Part shown: in pieces, positions 33,005 to 42,939 of the stretch
Numbering within the stretch: the stretch's first letter is position 1
Layout: every line of letters begins with the position of its first letter
Source: Acanthochromis polyacanthus
Taxonomy: Eukaryota > Chordata > Actinopteri > Pomacentridae
Assembly: GCF_021347895.1 (NCBI RefSeq)
Contig: NC_067121.1
Location: 15,139,962 to 15,203,961 of the forward strand
DNA: 64,000 nucleotides
Direction: 5' to 3'
Notes under the pieces: generated by a model
Told to the model about the DNA's origin: nothing
Databases searched by the model: none
Seen by the model: the letters and a program-made list of their open reading frames with translations, nothing else
Program-made: the position numbers and the translations under genes

Positions 33005-33978
33005 TGTCACGCGCTAGGCTGGGCGGACTAACACAGAGAGCACCACTACCAGAACCGGAGTAATTGCAAGGATTTATTGTGGGAGAATGAATGTGGAATG
33101 AGCGCAGGGACCAGAGCGCAGGGACGGGGAATGCGGAGAGCAGAGGAATGTGGCCAGGTGGGTCTGGAGCCGGGGATCGGCGGTGGTCTGTGGTCCGGGC
33201 GGGGGCCGGAGCGTCTTGGATGACGGGGTGGATCCCTGGCGGCCAGACTTCAGGGCCAGGAGTTCAGCGAAGGAGGCAGGAGGCAGTTCTCTGACGATCC
33301 GGGGGGGAATTGAGGAGTTGCCAGTGTTAGGCGGAGACGGTGTTTTTGCCGGTGAAGTTCTAGGAGGGGCTCCGGGAGGCTGGGAGCTGATGGTGTCTGG
33401 CCGGTAATGTTCCGGGAGGAGAGCCGGAGGGCAGGGGGCAGACGGCGTCTGCTGCAGTTCCAGCAGTCGGGGAGGAAAAAGGGGTTTCAGGAGGGGGTCC
33501 AGGCAGAACGGGGAATCCGAAGGGGAAGGGGACTGGTGCCGAATGGGTTGGGGGGTTCGGGTAAGGGTTCCAGGCAGGGAGGCTCCCGGGCAGCGGGTTC
33601 TGGAAAAGGGCAGGAGAGAGAACGTTAGTAACAACGTTAAATTCACAACAGATTTTCTGGAGGCGAGAAGGTGAACTGACTGAGCAGTATATTTCAACAA
33701 TCTGTCAGGGTGTGGAGTGCTGAACCGGTATTTATTGCAAGGTGAGTGATCAGGGTAATTTCTTCCAGCTGCCCGGGGCTCGAGGAGGAGATTGATTACC
33801 CGAGTAGAGACAGCTGTGAAGCCGAGCTCTACTCGGGTGCCGTCCTGCAAGGGAAAACAGGGGAATAGGGATGGATGGGAGACCAAAGAGCAGACAGGGA
33901 GAGAAAACAGGATAGAGGATAAGGGAGGGGGTTAGTTTGGGATGCCAGGTGGGGAGGGATGAGGAGAGGGCCCTGACA
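33005..33978 (-). mobile_element. Solo LTR, 974 bp, with 5-bp duplication GTATT
   Basis: It begins TGTCACGCGCTAGG and ends GGGCCCTGACA, the TG...CA form of an LTR. It is flanked by GTATT on both sides (33000-33004 and 33979-33983). AATAAA near the left end on the minus strand (33078 region) suggests minus orientation. It is GC-rich with no coding content. No internal sequence or second LTR is present, so it arose by LTR-LTR recombination. Confidence 0.85.
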
Positions 33979-33983
33979 GTATT

Positions 33984-34489
33984 TGTGCTGCTCAGTGGAG
34001 TCTGTGAATTATCAGGGAGATGGAATGGAGATTTTGGCATCTCCTAGGGATCACAAGCGTACTACTATTGTTTTTATTGGGGAAAAGCCTTGTGTTGCTC
34101 TGTTAGATTCAGGTAGTAGTCGTATCATTGTCAGGCAGGATTGTCTCCCCAGAGATTTTACATGCAGTGGTAAAATGAAGGTTTGGTGTGTTCACGGTGA
34201 TCGTGTAGACTACCCTTTAGCTAATGTTAATATTAAAGTGGAGGGTCAACAGTATTTACTGTCAGTGGGAGTAATGAGCAAACTTCCTTACCAGGTGGTG
34301 TTAGGCTGGGACCTTCCCATCCTTCGAGAGTTGATATCAAAGGATGAGGAAAAGGATATCTTTGTTCCATGTGGGGCTATGATGGCAGTTACCAGGTCTA
34401 GAAACAGGGAGCACCAAGCAGAGCCAGGTCTAGACTGGAATGAGTTACCATTTGCAGGCTGTGATGTTCCCGGGGTTGAGGGAGCCTGA
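33984..34489 (+). pseudogene. Gmr1-like element no. 2 protease
   Basis: The frame contains CVALLDSGSSRIIVRQDCLP, the aspartic protease active site, and VVLGWDLPILRELI, the ILG-type segment, in the same spacing as element no. 1 (14793-15010; shared VWCVHGD and GVMSKLP-like blocks). It is followed after a shift by the start of integrase. The solo LTR separates it from gag. Confidence 0.82.
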
Positions 34490-34534
34490 CAGTTTTGTGC
34501 AAAGAAGAGTAGAGTACAGAGGAGACAGGATAAA

Positions 34535-34817
34535 GTGAAGGGGACAAGGATCACTGAATCAGTTCCAGAACCAGATGGTGTTGACCTAATGGTTGTTCCT
34601 AGCAATATAGTTCAGCTTCAAAGGCAGGACCCATCTTTAACACCCTTATTTGCAAAATGTATCCCTAGTTCAACGGAGGTCACTGAGAATGTCAGGGAGA
34701 TATTTCTCTTAAAAGATGACCAATTGCATCGCCGTAGTAAGGTGGGAGACCAGTTGGTTGTGCCCGAAAGGTTGAGGCCTATAGTCTTGCAGCTAGCACA
34801 CTCTGTACCTTGGTCAG
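34535..34817 (+). pseudogene. Gmr1-like element no. 2 integrase start
   Basis: VPSNIVQLQRQDPSLTPLFA and DQLVVPERLRPIVLQLAHSV, then PWSG, align with the region before and at the HHCC finger of element no. 1 (VVPGKCRSMIMHLAHTLPWA). The frame is cut at about 34818 by an insertion beginning GGGGCCTCATTTCTAAAAC. Integrase after protease confirms the same domain order as element no. 1. Confidence 0.75.
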
Positions 34818-35284
34818 GGGCCTCATTTCTAAAACATTGCGTAGGATCCATACTAAAGTTTGCTAACGCCGAAAATCCGAAATGGGTGTATGCCCTTCGC
34901 CCCTGATTTATAAAACTGTGCGTAAGCACAGCTGCACGCAAATTCTCCTTTATGATTATAAAGAGCTGGAAGATTGTGCAGGTGGATCCACCTCACATCC
35001 CACCCACAACACACCCACCTTTTACCATGAATGGTCAATGCAAAGTAACTCATGAATGTATCTGTATATAAATAAGCTGCTGGATCCACAGCATTTTACG
35101 CAGCGCCGGCCTGCAGTCTTTTCCCTACACTGAGCGTGGTTGTGATGTGACGCATGTGGGCCTGCGTGCCTGTACAGGGCTGATTAATGGTTGGACGCTC
35201 ATCCCATTCGGCCGCATATGGATAAATAAACAAAATAATTTACTTTTTTTTCCTTTTTACTGTGATAGTTGCAGTGAAGAGTGA

Positions 35285-35440
35285 CAGAAAATGGGGAGAA
35301 GAGTAGGGGGAAGACATGCTTAAAAGTGCCACAGGCAGGAATCGAACCCCGGCCGCTGCATCGTAGACCAGTCTCTGCAAATGGGTCACCTGCATTAGCC
35401 GATGAGCTATACAGGCGGCGGGTGCTCAGTAAACAAAACT
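35285..35440 (-). mobile_element. tRNA-derived SINE (-)
   Basis: On the minus strand TATAGCTCATCGG is an A-box and GGGGTTCGATTCCTG a B-box, followed by GCATGTCTTCCCCC. The same family as the head at 5887. Confidence 0.65.
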
Positions 35441-35724
35441 ATTTAATGAAGACCAGCGCACCGGCCCAGATGTGGACCGGCCCTTCAATCCGCCCCTGTT
35501 AATATATGAACATAGTTCTGTAAATACAGTCATAGGCCGAATGGCACACTATATGAACATCTACAACAATGAGGGTTTATGATTACGGCTTTACAAGTCT
35601 AATATGTGATGACAATAAAGGTTTGAGATCAATCTGGTTTCAATTCACCACTTCATCCTCCGGCACTGCCGTAGCTTGGAAAATCCAAACTGAATCTCCA
35701 ATCTCCATGTTAGGAGACACAGGA

Positions 35725-36003
35725 GAGTCAGTTTGGCATTGTAAATGGTAAATGGTTGTATTTATATAGCGCTTTTATCCAAAGCGCTTTACATGATACA
35801 TCACATTCACCCATTCACACACACATTCACACACTCATGGCAGAAGCTGCCATGCAAGGCGCTAACCACAACCCATCAGGAGCAATTAGGGGTTAGGTGT
35901 CTTGCTCAGGGACACCTCGAAATGAGCACGATGGGCCGAGGATCGAATCAGCAACCTTCCAGTTACAAGACGGCCACTCTACCCACTGAGCCATGCCGCC
36001 CCA
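35725..36003 (-). mobile_element. tRNA-derived SINE (-), second family
   Basis: On the minus strand it starts GGGGCGGCATGGCTCAGTGG (A-box TGGCTCAGTGGG), has the B-box GGTTGCTGATTCGATCC, then GTGTCCCTGAGCAAGACACC and AAAGCGCTATATAAATACAA, and ends with (CATTTAC)n. This is a very common teleost SINE. It cuts the 3' end of the ORF at 35963-36629. Confidence 0.8.
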
Positions 36004-36629
36004 ATTCGCATTGTGCAAATTGAATCGTGTTTCCCTCCCGGTACAGTTTGGTACGACCAATCATAGCACGGGAGGCGGGAGTTAATGCTGCGTCATCTTC
36101 AGCGCCTGGATTACCCTTAAAGATGATGCCGGAGGAGGAGGAGGGGGGCCACCGCCGTAAAACAAGAAGGAGAGAGTGAGAGAGAGAAAGAGGAGGGGGG
36201 CCAAAGCGAATCTTTTTGTGGTCTCTTGGCGTTTTGGATGGTGTTAGTCGTTGCTTCTTTTCACTTGACGTTTCCGACGATGAGGAGGCAGTGGATGGCT
36301 CGTTACTTTCGGCTTCTTGCCATTGTTTGTACAGAGGAAAATCCCGTTCCAAACGTGTGATTAAATTTAAGCAACTTTTACACATACGCACCGAATTGGT
36401 TTGGCTCCGATTTAACGTTATTCCTAACACCGCTAATTGTTCGGAAGGAGTTTTGTTGCATAGCCTTTTCAAAAATAAGTGTTGTACTTGAGAGTACCCC
36501 ATGTATTCGCAGATTTTTGTGACAAAAACGGCAGTAATCATTCACCGCGACTACATGGACTACAAGGTCGATTTGTTTGTGTGTCACATCTGTGTTACGC
36601 TGATTGGTTCTTTCTCGTTCAAGCTGCAT
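35963..36629 (-). pseudogene. Unidentified ORF with ZAD-like zinc motif
   Basis: Two overlapping minus frames make up one likely protein. 36378-36629 has VNDYCRFCHKNLRIHGVLSS, and 35963-36541 has LAVLGITLNRSQ then MCKSCLNLITRLERDFPLYK. The C-x2-C ... C-x2-C spacing and the following helix recall a ZAD/treble-clef N-terminal module. A frameshift lies near 36450. The tail (after SKTPRDHKKIRFG) is low complexity and ends in a SINE. I do not recognise the family; context suggests a transposon-encoded accessory ORF. Confidence 0.4.
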
Positions 36630-37247
36630 CCGTTAGCCCCTCCTTTTTGAAATCATCTCGTATCATCGCAATGCCAGACTGCCTTTATTTGTATTTATAT
36701 TAATACATAAATAAAGTCAGTCTGGATTTTCCGGGTAAGCACTGCCGTTCCCTCTGTCTCCAAAATGTGCTTAAGCAAGCATCAAAGTTGGCGCACCGGT
36801 GCGCACATTCTCACGCCAAGTTTGTTTTTCTAAACAACCTTCAGGCAACCTTCACAGGCAACCTTCACACATGCACTGTGAGCTGTAAGGTCTTATATAG
36901 ACAGGTGTGTGCCTTTCCTAATCAAGTTCAATCAGTTTAATTAAACACAGCTGGACTCCAATAAAGAAGCAGAACCATCTCGAGAAGGATCAGAAGAAAT
37001 GGACAGCATGTGAGTTAAATATGAATGTTGCTGCAAAGGGTCTGAATACTTATGACCATGTGACATTTCAGTTTTTCTTTTTTAATAAATTTGCAAAAAA
37101 TCTATACATTTCTGTTTTTTCTGTCAAGATGGGGTGCTGAGTGTACATTAATGAGAAATAAAATTAACTTTTTTTGATTTTGGCAAATGGCTGCAATGAC
37201 ACAGAGTGAAAAATTTCAAGGGGTCTGAATACTTTCTGTACCCACTG

Positions 37248-38588
37248 TGTGTGTATATATATATGATGTAAATCTGATTTTTAAAAAAAACAGCAAATCA
37301 ATGGATTAAAACTAACTAGTTTCATCTTTGCAGTCAAAGCCTGAAACAACTTATTTAGTTGGCCCATAGAGTTTAATTATTGTCCAAATACTATTTAAAA
37401 CACAATTGAGTTGCAAAATGATTCCTTCCTGACTTTACATTTTTCACCATCAAGAATGAACGTGCATTATATTTTGAGCCTACTGAGTTGATCTGCTGCT
37501 GAAAAGAGCCCCAACAAAATGCACCATTCACTACTGTTGTAGTGACATTTGCAGAAAATCTCAGTGCTCTGCTGTTGTATGGAATTCTATAACTGTTTTT
37601 AAAAATGAAATTATTTAAACCGCTTAGGTCTGGAGAAATCTGAGGATGACTGAAATCATATTTGGGAAGGCCAAAGTGACACTTGCAATGCAGATACTAG
37701 CGACATTTCTGCTGGAAGAACATAATGTGATAAAGAATCCAAAACTGAAAGTTGTGCATTGGGTTTTCAGGGTCAGGATAAATGCTGGAGGCAGTGTAGT
37801 AAATCAGTCGGAGACTGCTTCTATATATTTTGGGCTTGCCATTTATTTCACACATCGAAAGTTAATTGCTCTTCAGTCACATTGTACCTGGGCAAAGTCC
37901 CACACAAAGTCGTTGCTAAGCATGAATACTTTTATAAAGTGGTTGTGGTCATAAAACTGCTTTCAAATGAGGTGGCTGTAGACACTGTTTGGAGAAACTG
38001 ACTTTATCTTTAAGGCTATTCCCTGATAAATATATCAAATGTAAGAAAAAAAATTACTACATACTCAATGAAGTGCTAATAAGTACTTATGGGATATCAT
38101 GTATTGTCTGTAGATCTGAAAAATTCACTTCTGTGCTATTGTTTAGCCCATACCAGCCCATTTTTTAACCTAAAAACCACCAAACTGATGGCTACAAACA
38201 AAGGGTAGGAACATCGCGATGTACGTAGAAACTACAGCATTAGTGGTTTTGGATTTACGTTTTGCTATTAGCAGAAAATTCTAAAAAACGCTGTCTCAAC
38301 TTTTATTGCAATAAGGATTGGTAATGTTAATTCTTTGTGCTGTTTACAGGGTCTTGCCTAAAGTTCACCACCTTACCTCACAAACAATGTGGAAAAATGA
38401 ATAACAGTCTGTTTTTTTTCAGCCAACCCATGCTGCTATGTTTTTATTTTATCTTGGCGGGGGGATGGGGTGGTGGGAATGGGGGTGGGTTCTTCAGGTA
38501 AGCGCACGCGCGCATGTGTGTGTGTGTGTGTGTGTTTTATTTTCTGTGCGTTTTATTCTATGTAAAGCATTTCTAATGTATGAAAAGT

Positions 38589-38622
<34 letters not shown>

Positions 38623-38872
38623 TAATTAAGTAAATAACCTACCGTAAAATGCAGTTTGTGCCGGCGGTGCTGAAAGACGTCATCTGGAGTCCACTGAGCT
38701 TCAATCAAAGTGGAAGAGGAAATGTGCAATCACTCCCAGGTTTCTCTTTGAGTCTCCATCCAGACATCAAAAAGAGGAAAAGTCTTGACACAGACTACCA
38801 GCCTGTCTAACTGTCTGAAATTATGTCTCCCTGGAAAATGCACTCTAATATTTCACAACTTTTCACGCTCAG
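37248..38872 (+). other. Remaining phc intron; one LINE-like tail
   Basis: No exon-like frame. A short stretch at 38545-38630 (GTGCTTTATAAATAAAGATT, then (TTGA)n) looks like the 3' tail of an L2-type LINE, next to a (GT)n run at 38515-38534. Confidence 0.5.
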
Positions 38873-39002
38873 GTTCAGTGTGAGCTGCACCAAGCAGATC
38901 ACGGTGCTGCGAGCAGGTCGCTGGGGTCACAGGCCGATGGGCAGGAGAGGACGACCTCCCTGCAGAGTCAATGGAGCCTCCAGAGAATATTTTCTGAGAC
39001 AG
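38873..39002 (+). CDS. phc-like exon after the FCS finger, with AT-hook-like core
   Basis: The acceptor TTCACGCTCAG and donor CAG-GTCAGT bound a 130-base exon. Joined to the previous exon it reads R-FSVSCTKQITVLRAGRWG, then HRPMGRRGRPPCRVNGASRE. FSVSCTK corresponds to YNVxC(T/S)K/H right after the FCS finger in PHC proteins, so placement is secure. RRGRPP is an AT-hook-like core. The exon ends in phase 0 and the next begins VCGLFGSEE. The following intron is 13.6 kb. Confidence 0.85.
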
Positions 39003-40576
39003 GTCAGTTAATATCATTCACCTGACACATACAGGGAGGTATAAAGGTGTTGCAGGGACTGCTGCTCTCCAGGGAGCAGCTAAATTTGACAGGAACAAAG
39101 TTTTGTAGGACACTCTTGGCTTGTGAACACAGTTCACGTGATGCTTTGGGTTTGTCTAAATTAATGAGATCTACAGGCAGGTTTTAATGTCTGTGACAGC
39201 ATTGACCTCTGTCACCAGATAGATGTGGCCTCCAGACTGATTTTATTTTGTTCAAGCCATTCAAATTGGCAATAGCCAAATTTGAACGTTTTCTGCTCTC
39301 TATTTCATTTTAATCATCACATTTATCTTTCAATCCTTTTGAATAAACATCGATCTATTGGAAAACTTCATAAAAACTTGTAGTCAACATTGACTGTAAG
39401 ACAACCATTTTCTTCGAGCCTACAGATGAGACAGGCCACCCAGCTAATTGAAGTCGGTTTCCTAATTCAGATTTATTTTATATTTACCAAAGGAAATTGA
39501 AGGTCAGTTCTTTTTTTTTTCAAATTGTCCTATTTTTCCAACTTTCCAGAAAAACAGATTTTTACTTAATTTAAAAAGTTGTTGCAAACATTAAAGTTCC
39601 TGGGAACTACCCAAGCTATCTTGTGTGAATGGCACCCTAAAACATTAGCTGTGCTCCTAACTTGAGGAACACCTGTTTGATGAAGAACTGTTTTAGGTGT
39701 TTTGATCCTGCAGAATGCACACCATCCTGCCTTTTACTATGTTTACTAACAACACACTAGTCTTTGTTAGGGCCAGTTTGAAGAGCAACTACCCACAACT
39801 GGAGTCAGGCAGTCATTTAAAACTGCACAGTGTGCATCTTATTATCCAAAGGAAAACATTTTACTTGGTTTGGTACGACCTCTTCAACACAGACACATGC
39901 TAAACATAAAGCTATCCACATCTTCACACATATAAACAAACAGCAAGCATAGACAAATGTGGAGGGTGACAAGTACATTGGCAAGTTGCAAGCTAATTTG
40001 TGTTTACTCTTAGACTCAAAAACCAACATTTAAAATGATTCTTGGAAAAATCAAATGTTTTTGGAAAGCTGCAAGGAGCTCATAATTTTTGCTGTGATAT
40101 GGGCCCTTTAGTGCATCTTCTTTCTCTGTATTGTTTTAGTGCAAATTCAGTGTGACTTCTAGAGACACATTATCCACATTAATTAAAAAACACCTGTTTA
40201 AAATGAACTGGAATCATCTTTGAAGTAACTATTACGCCTGCTAGTAGTAGCACTTACTAGTTGCTACTAGACAAGGGAAAACCATGCTAAAAAAAATCCA
40301 TTTTCTGAACAGAGTTACTAAATGAATCTACAAGGGAAATGCTAAAATGTACTAAGAAGGATAGGAAAAAACAACACAACATAGATAAAATCATACGACA
40401 GTAATATGATAAATATATTTCAGGAAGTATAGTTAAATAAGTAGAAAGAGAAGCCAAGAAAAAAGTATTATTTTGTTTTCATAAAATAATATTGTAATGA
40501 ATACATATCATTAAAAAATTGTTGGTTACACGAAATAAGAAATGCAATGTGAGAAACATCCATACAATCAGATGAT
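39003..40576 (+). other. phc intron, nothing recognised
   Basis: AT-rich intronic DNA with no open frames longer than background, no repeat ends and no RNA motif that I can see. Confidence 0.5.
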
Positions 40577-40990
40577 TACAACCCCTAGCAAAAAGTATGG
40601 AATCACCAGTCTTGGACGAGCACTCACTCAGACGTTTTATTCTGTAGATCAAACTCAGATAAAAAGCATGAAACAGTTGTAAGGTCATTCCAAAGTGCAA
40701 CATCTTGGCTTTCAGAAACACTAAAAGAAATGAAGAAAAAACATTGTGCTGGTCAGTAAATGTTACTTTTATAGAGCAAGTGCAGGGAAATAAATATGGA
40801 ATCACTCAATTCTGAGGAAAAAAATATAGAATCACTCCATTTTGAGCAGAAAATAAGGACACACCCAGTCAATTTCCTTTCCTTAATTGGGCACCTGCCT
40901 CAAATTACATCTGCTTGTTAGTCTGCAGTTAAAAACAGTGCAGTTATCACACCTTGGAGGGCTGCTGGACCAAGTGGATTGGCAAGAATC

Positions 40991-41562
40991 ATGGCTCCAA
41001 CAAGGGAGATGTCTCTTGAGGCCAAAGACAGGATTATCAAACTTCTTGAAGAAGGTAACTCTACACGTATGGTTGCCAAAGATGTGGGCTGTTCACAGTC
41101 AGCTGTATCGAAGATCTGGACCAAGTACAAACAGCATGGGAAGGTTGTTAAAGTCAAGCGTACTGGTAGACCAAGGAAGACATCTAAGCGTCAAGACAAA
41201 CAACTAAAGGCCATATGTCTTGAAAACAGAAAATGCACAACAAGACAAATGAAGAAGAAATGGGAGGAAGCTGGAGTCAATGTATGTGACAGAACTGTGC
41301 AAAATCGCTTAAAGGAAATGGGATTTTTATACAGGAAAGCTAAAAGGAAACCATCATTGACGCTTAAACAAAAAAGAACAAGACTGCAATGGGCTAAGGA
41401 GAGGCAATCATGGACTGTGGATGACTGGATGAAGGTTATCTTCAGTGATGAGTCACGAATCTGCATTGGACAAGGTGATGACGCTGGAACTTTTGTTTGG
41501 TGCCGTTCCAGTGAGATTTACAAAGAGGACTGCCTAAAGAAAACATCAAAATTCCCACAGTC
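40991..41562 (+). pseudogene. Tc1 no. 3 transposase, N-terminal half
   Basis: MAPTREMSLEAKDRIIKLLE opens a frame with the first HTH (VAKDVGCSQSAVSKIWTKYK), the GRPRKTS AT-hook-like linker, the second HTH (VCDRTVQNRLKEMGFLYRKA) and the first catalytic aspartate in KVIFSDESRICIG. The frame is open up to KKTSKFPQS, where the Rex1-like LINE is inserted; the C-terminal half resumes at 44844. No other lesion is seen. Confidence 0.9.
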
Positions 41563-41739
41563 AAGACAAGACATAGACAAGATGGCGCTGTGCGAGCAGC
41601 AGCTGGTTACGGGAGCTCTCAACCCTTTTTTCTTACTTTTCGTTTTTTCTATTGTAAATAGGCACTTTTTCCTATTTTTCCTTAAAGTGGGTGAAGCTTT
41701 GTGCAATCGTGCATATAGGAAACCCACTTTTATTCGGAG

Positions 41740-42939
41740 TTGTGCTGTTTTTTGCACTTTTTGGACTTGCTTCAGGTGAGCCCTCTGGACACAGCGGCGG
41801 CCGCTCTGAGGAACAAAGACGCTACACACGTGAGACCCTTCTCGGCCTCCGCAGCTCATCCTTTCTCTACACGGAGAGGCCCCATGTCCCCGCGGAGATA
41901 CGGAGGAAAAGAAGAGGCTGCAGAGGAGGACGGCGAAAGCGCAGGACTTACTTTCCCTCTATCATCATGGGGAACGTTCCTCTCCATCACCAACAAGGTA
42001 GAGGAGCTGGCCACGCTGACGCGGCTGAAGGAGCATCGTGAGTGTAGCCTCATGTGTTTCACGGAGACGTGGCTGAATGGACATACACCGGACTCTATGG
42101 TTTCCCTGAACGGTTTTACACTCGCGCGCACGGACCGGAACGCGGTGGGAAGCGGCAAAAAGTCTGGGGGAGGACTGGCTGTGTACGTGAATGAGCGGTG
42201 GTGTAACCCAGCAAACGTGCATGTGAAGGAACAGCTGTGCACGCGGGACTTGGAGATGCTTACGGTGGCGCTGCGGCCGTATTATCTACCGAGGGAGTTC
42301 TCGCATGTGATTGTGTTTTGCGTGTACATCCCACCATCAGCTCATGCAGGGACAGCGTGTGAAAGACTCCACAGCGCCGTGAGCGAAGCCCAGAGCCGCC
42401 ATCCCCAGGCGCTCGTCCTGATCAGTGGAGACTTCAACCACGCCTCCCTCTCTGCCTTTCTCCCAACTTTCACACAGTATGTCACGTGTCACACGCGGGG
42501 CGACAAGACACTGGACTTACTGTATGTGAACGTGAAAGGCGCCTACACCGCTGCCCCCCTCCCCCCACTGGGCCGCTCGGACCACAACCTGATTCATCTG
42601 CTCCCCCACTACACACCCAAGGTGAGAAGAGGACCTGTGCAGAAGAGAACTGTGAAGGCATGGACAGATGAGGCCAGTGAGAGACTCAGAGACTGTTTCC
42701 AGACCACAGACTGGAGCGTGCTCTACAGTCCTCATGGAGATGACATCGATGGCCTCATGCATTGCATCACAGACTACATCAACTTCTGCGTGGACAGCAC
42801 TGTGCCAACTCGGACGGTACGGTGCTTCTCCAACAACCACCCCTGGGTCACCCCTGAGCTCAAAGCCCTCCTGAACCAGAAGAAACGGGCTTTCATCTCA
42901 GGGGTGAAAAGGAGAGGAGCAGAAGAGAGTGCAGCGTGA
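41740..42939 (+). pseudogene. Rex1-like LINE endonuclease part
   Basis: A frame of about 400 codons with the APE fold: LMCFTETWLNG (catalytic E), VLISGDFNHASLSA (GDFN) and GRSDHNLIHLLPHY (SDH). It ends with the linker before RT (NHPWVTPELKALLNQKKRAF, ISGVKRRGAEESAA-stop). A 1-base shift in the AAAAGG run near 42905-42912 puts the natural continuation (KRVQREL) into the frame of the next entry. Confidence 0.88.

Larger units (their letters stand above)
34818..36838 (-). mobile_element. PIF/Harbinger-like element, probably truncated
   Basis: The left end GGGGCCTCATTTCTAAAACA, then TTGCGTAGGATCC, resembles fish Harbinger termini. The right side has GCGCACCGGTGCGCACATTC and GTTTTTCTAAAC, but the GAGGCCC end is missing, so it looks truncated. 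Two SINEs are inserted in it. Its possible ORF is at 35963-36629 (-). Confidence 0.5.
28940..36869 (+). mobile_element. Gmr1-like LTR retrotransposon no. 2, ruined and multiply invaded
   Basis: The first bases TGTGACAAAGTGGG (28940) and the last AACCTTCACA (36869) are flanked by CATGC on both sides (28935-28939 and 36870-36874), a 5-bp LTR-type duplication in the Tc1 element. The 5' LTR ends at 32055 (also AACCTTCACA), followed by AATGGTGGCAGTGG where a primer site should be. gag, protease and the beginning of integrase follow in the same order as in element no. 1. RT is absent and only about 20-30 bases of the 3' LTR survive. Many later insertions occupy the rest. Confidence 0.82.

Noticed and set aside
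33074..33886. 270-codon Pro/Ser/Leu-rich minus frame
   Set aside because: It lies wholly inside a solo LTR and has no domain or sequence bias of a real protein.
35725..36003. tRNA gene on the minus strand
   Set aside because: A- and B-boxes are present but the acceptor stem does not fold and a SINE body and tail follow.
37646..38001. Possible phc exons in the intron (two overlapping frames of 80-102 codons)
   Set aside because: No matching splice sites or PHC similarity, and the phase of the known exons joins without them.
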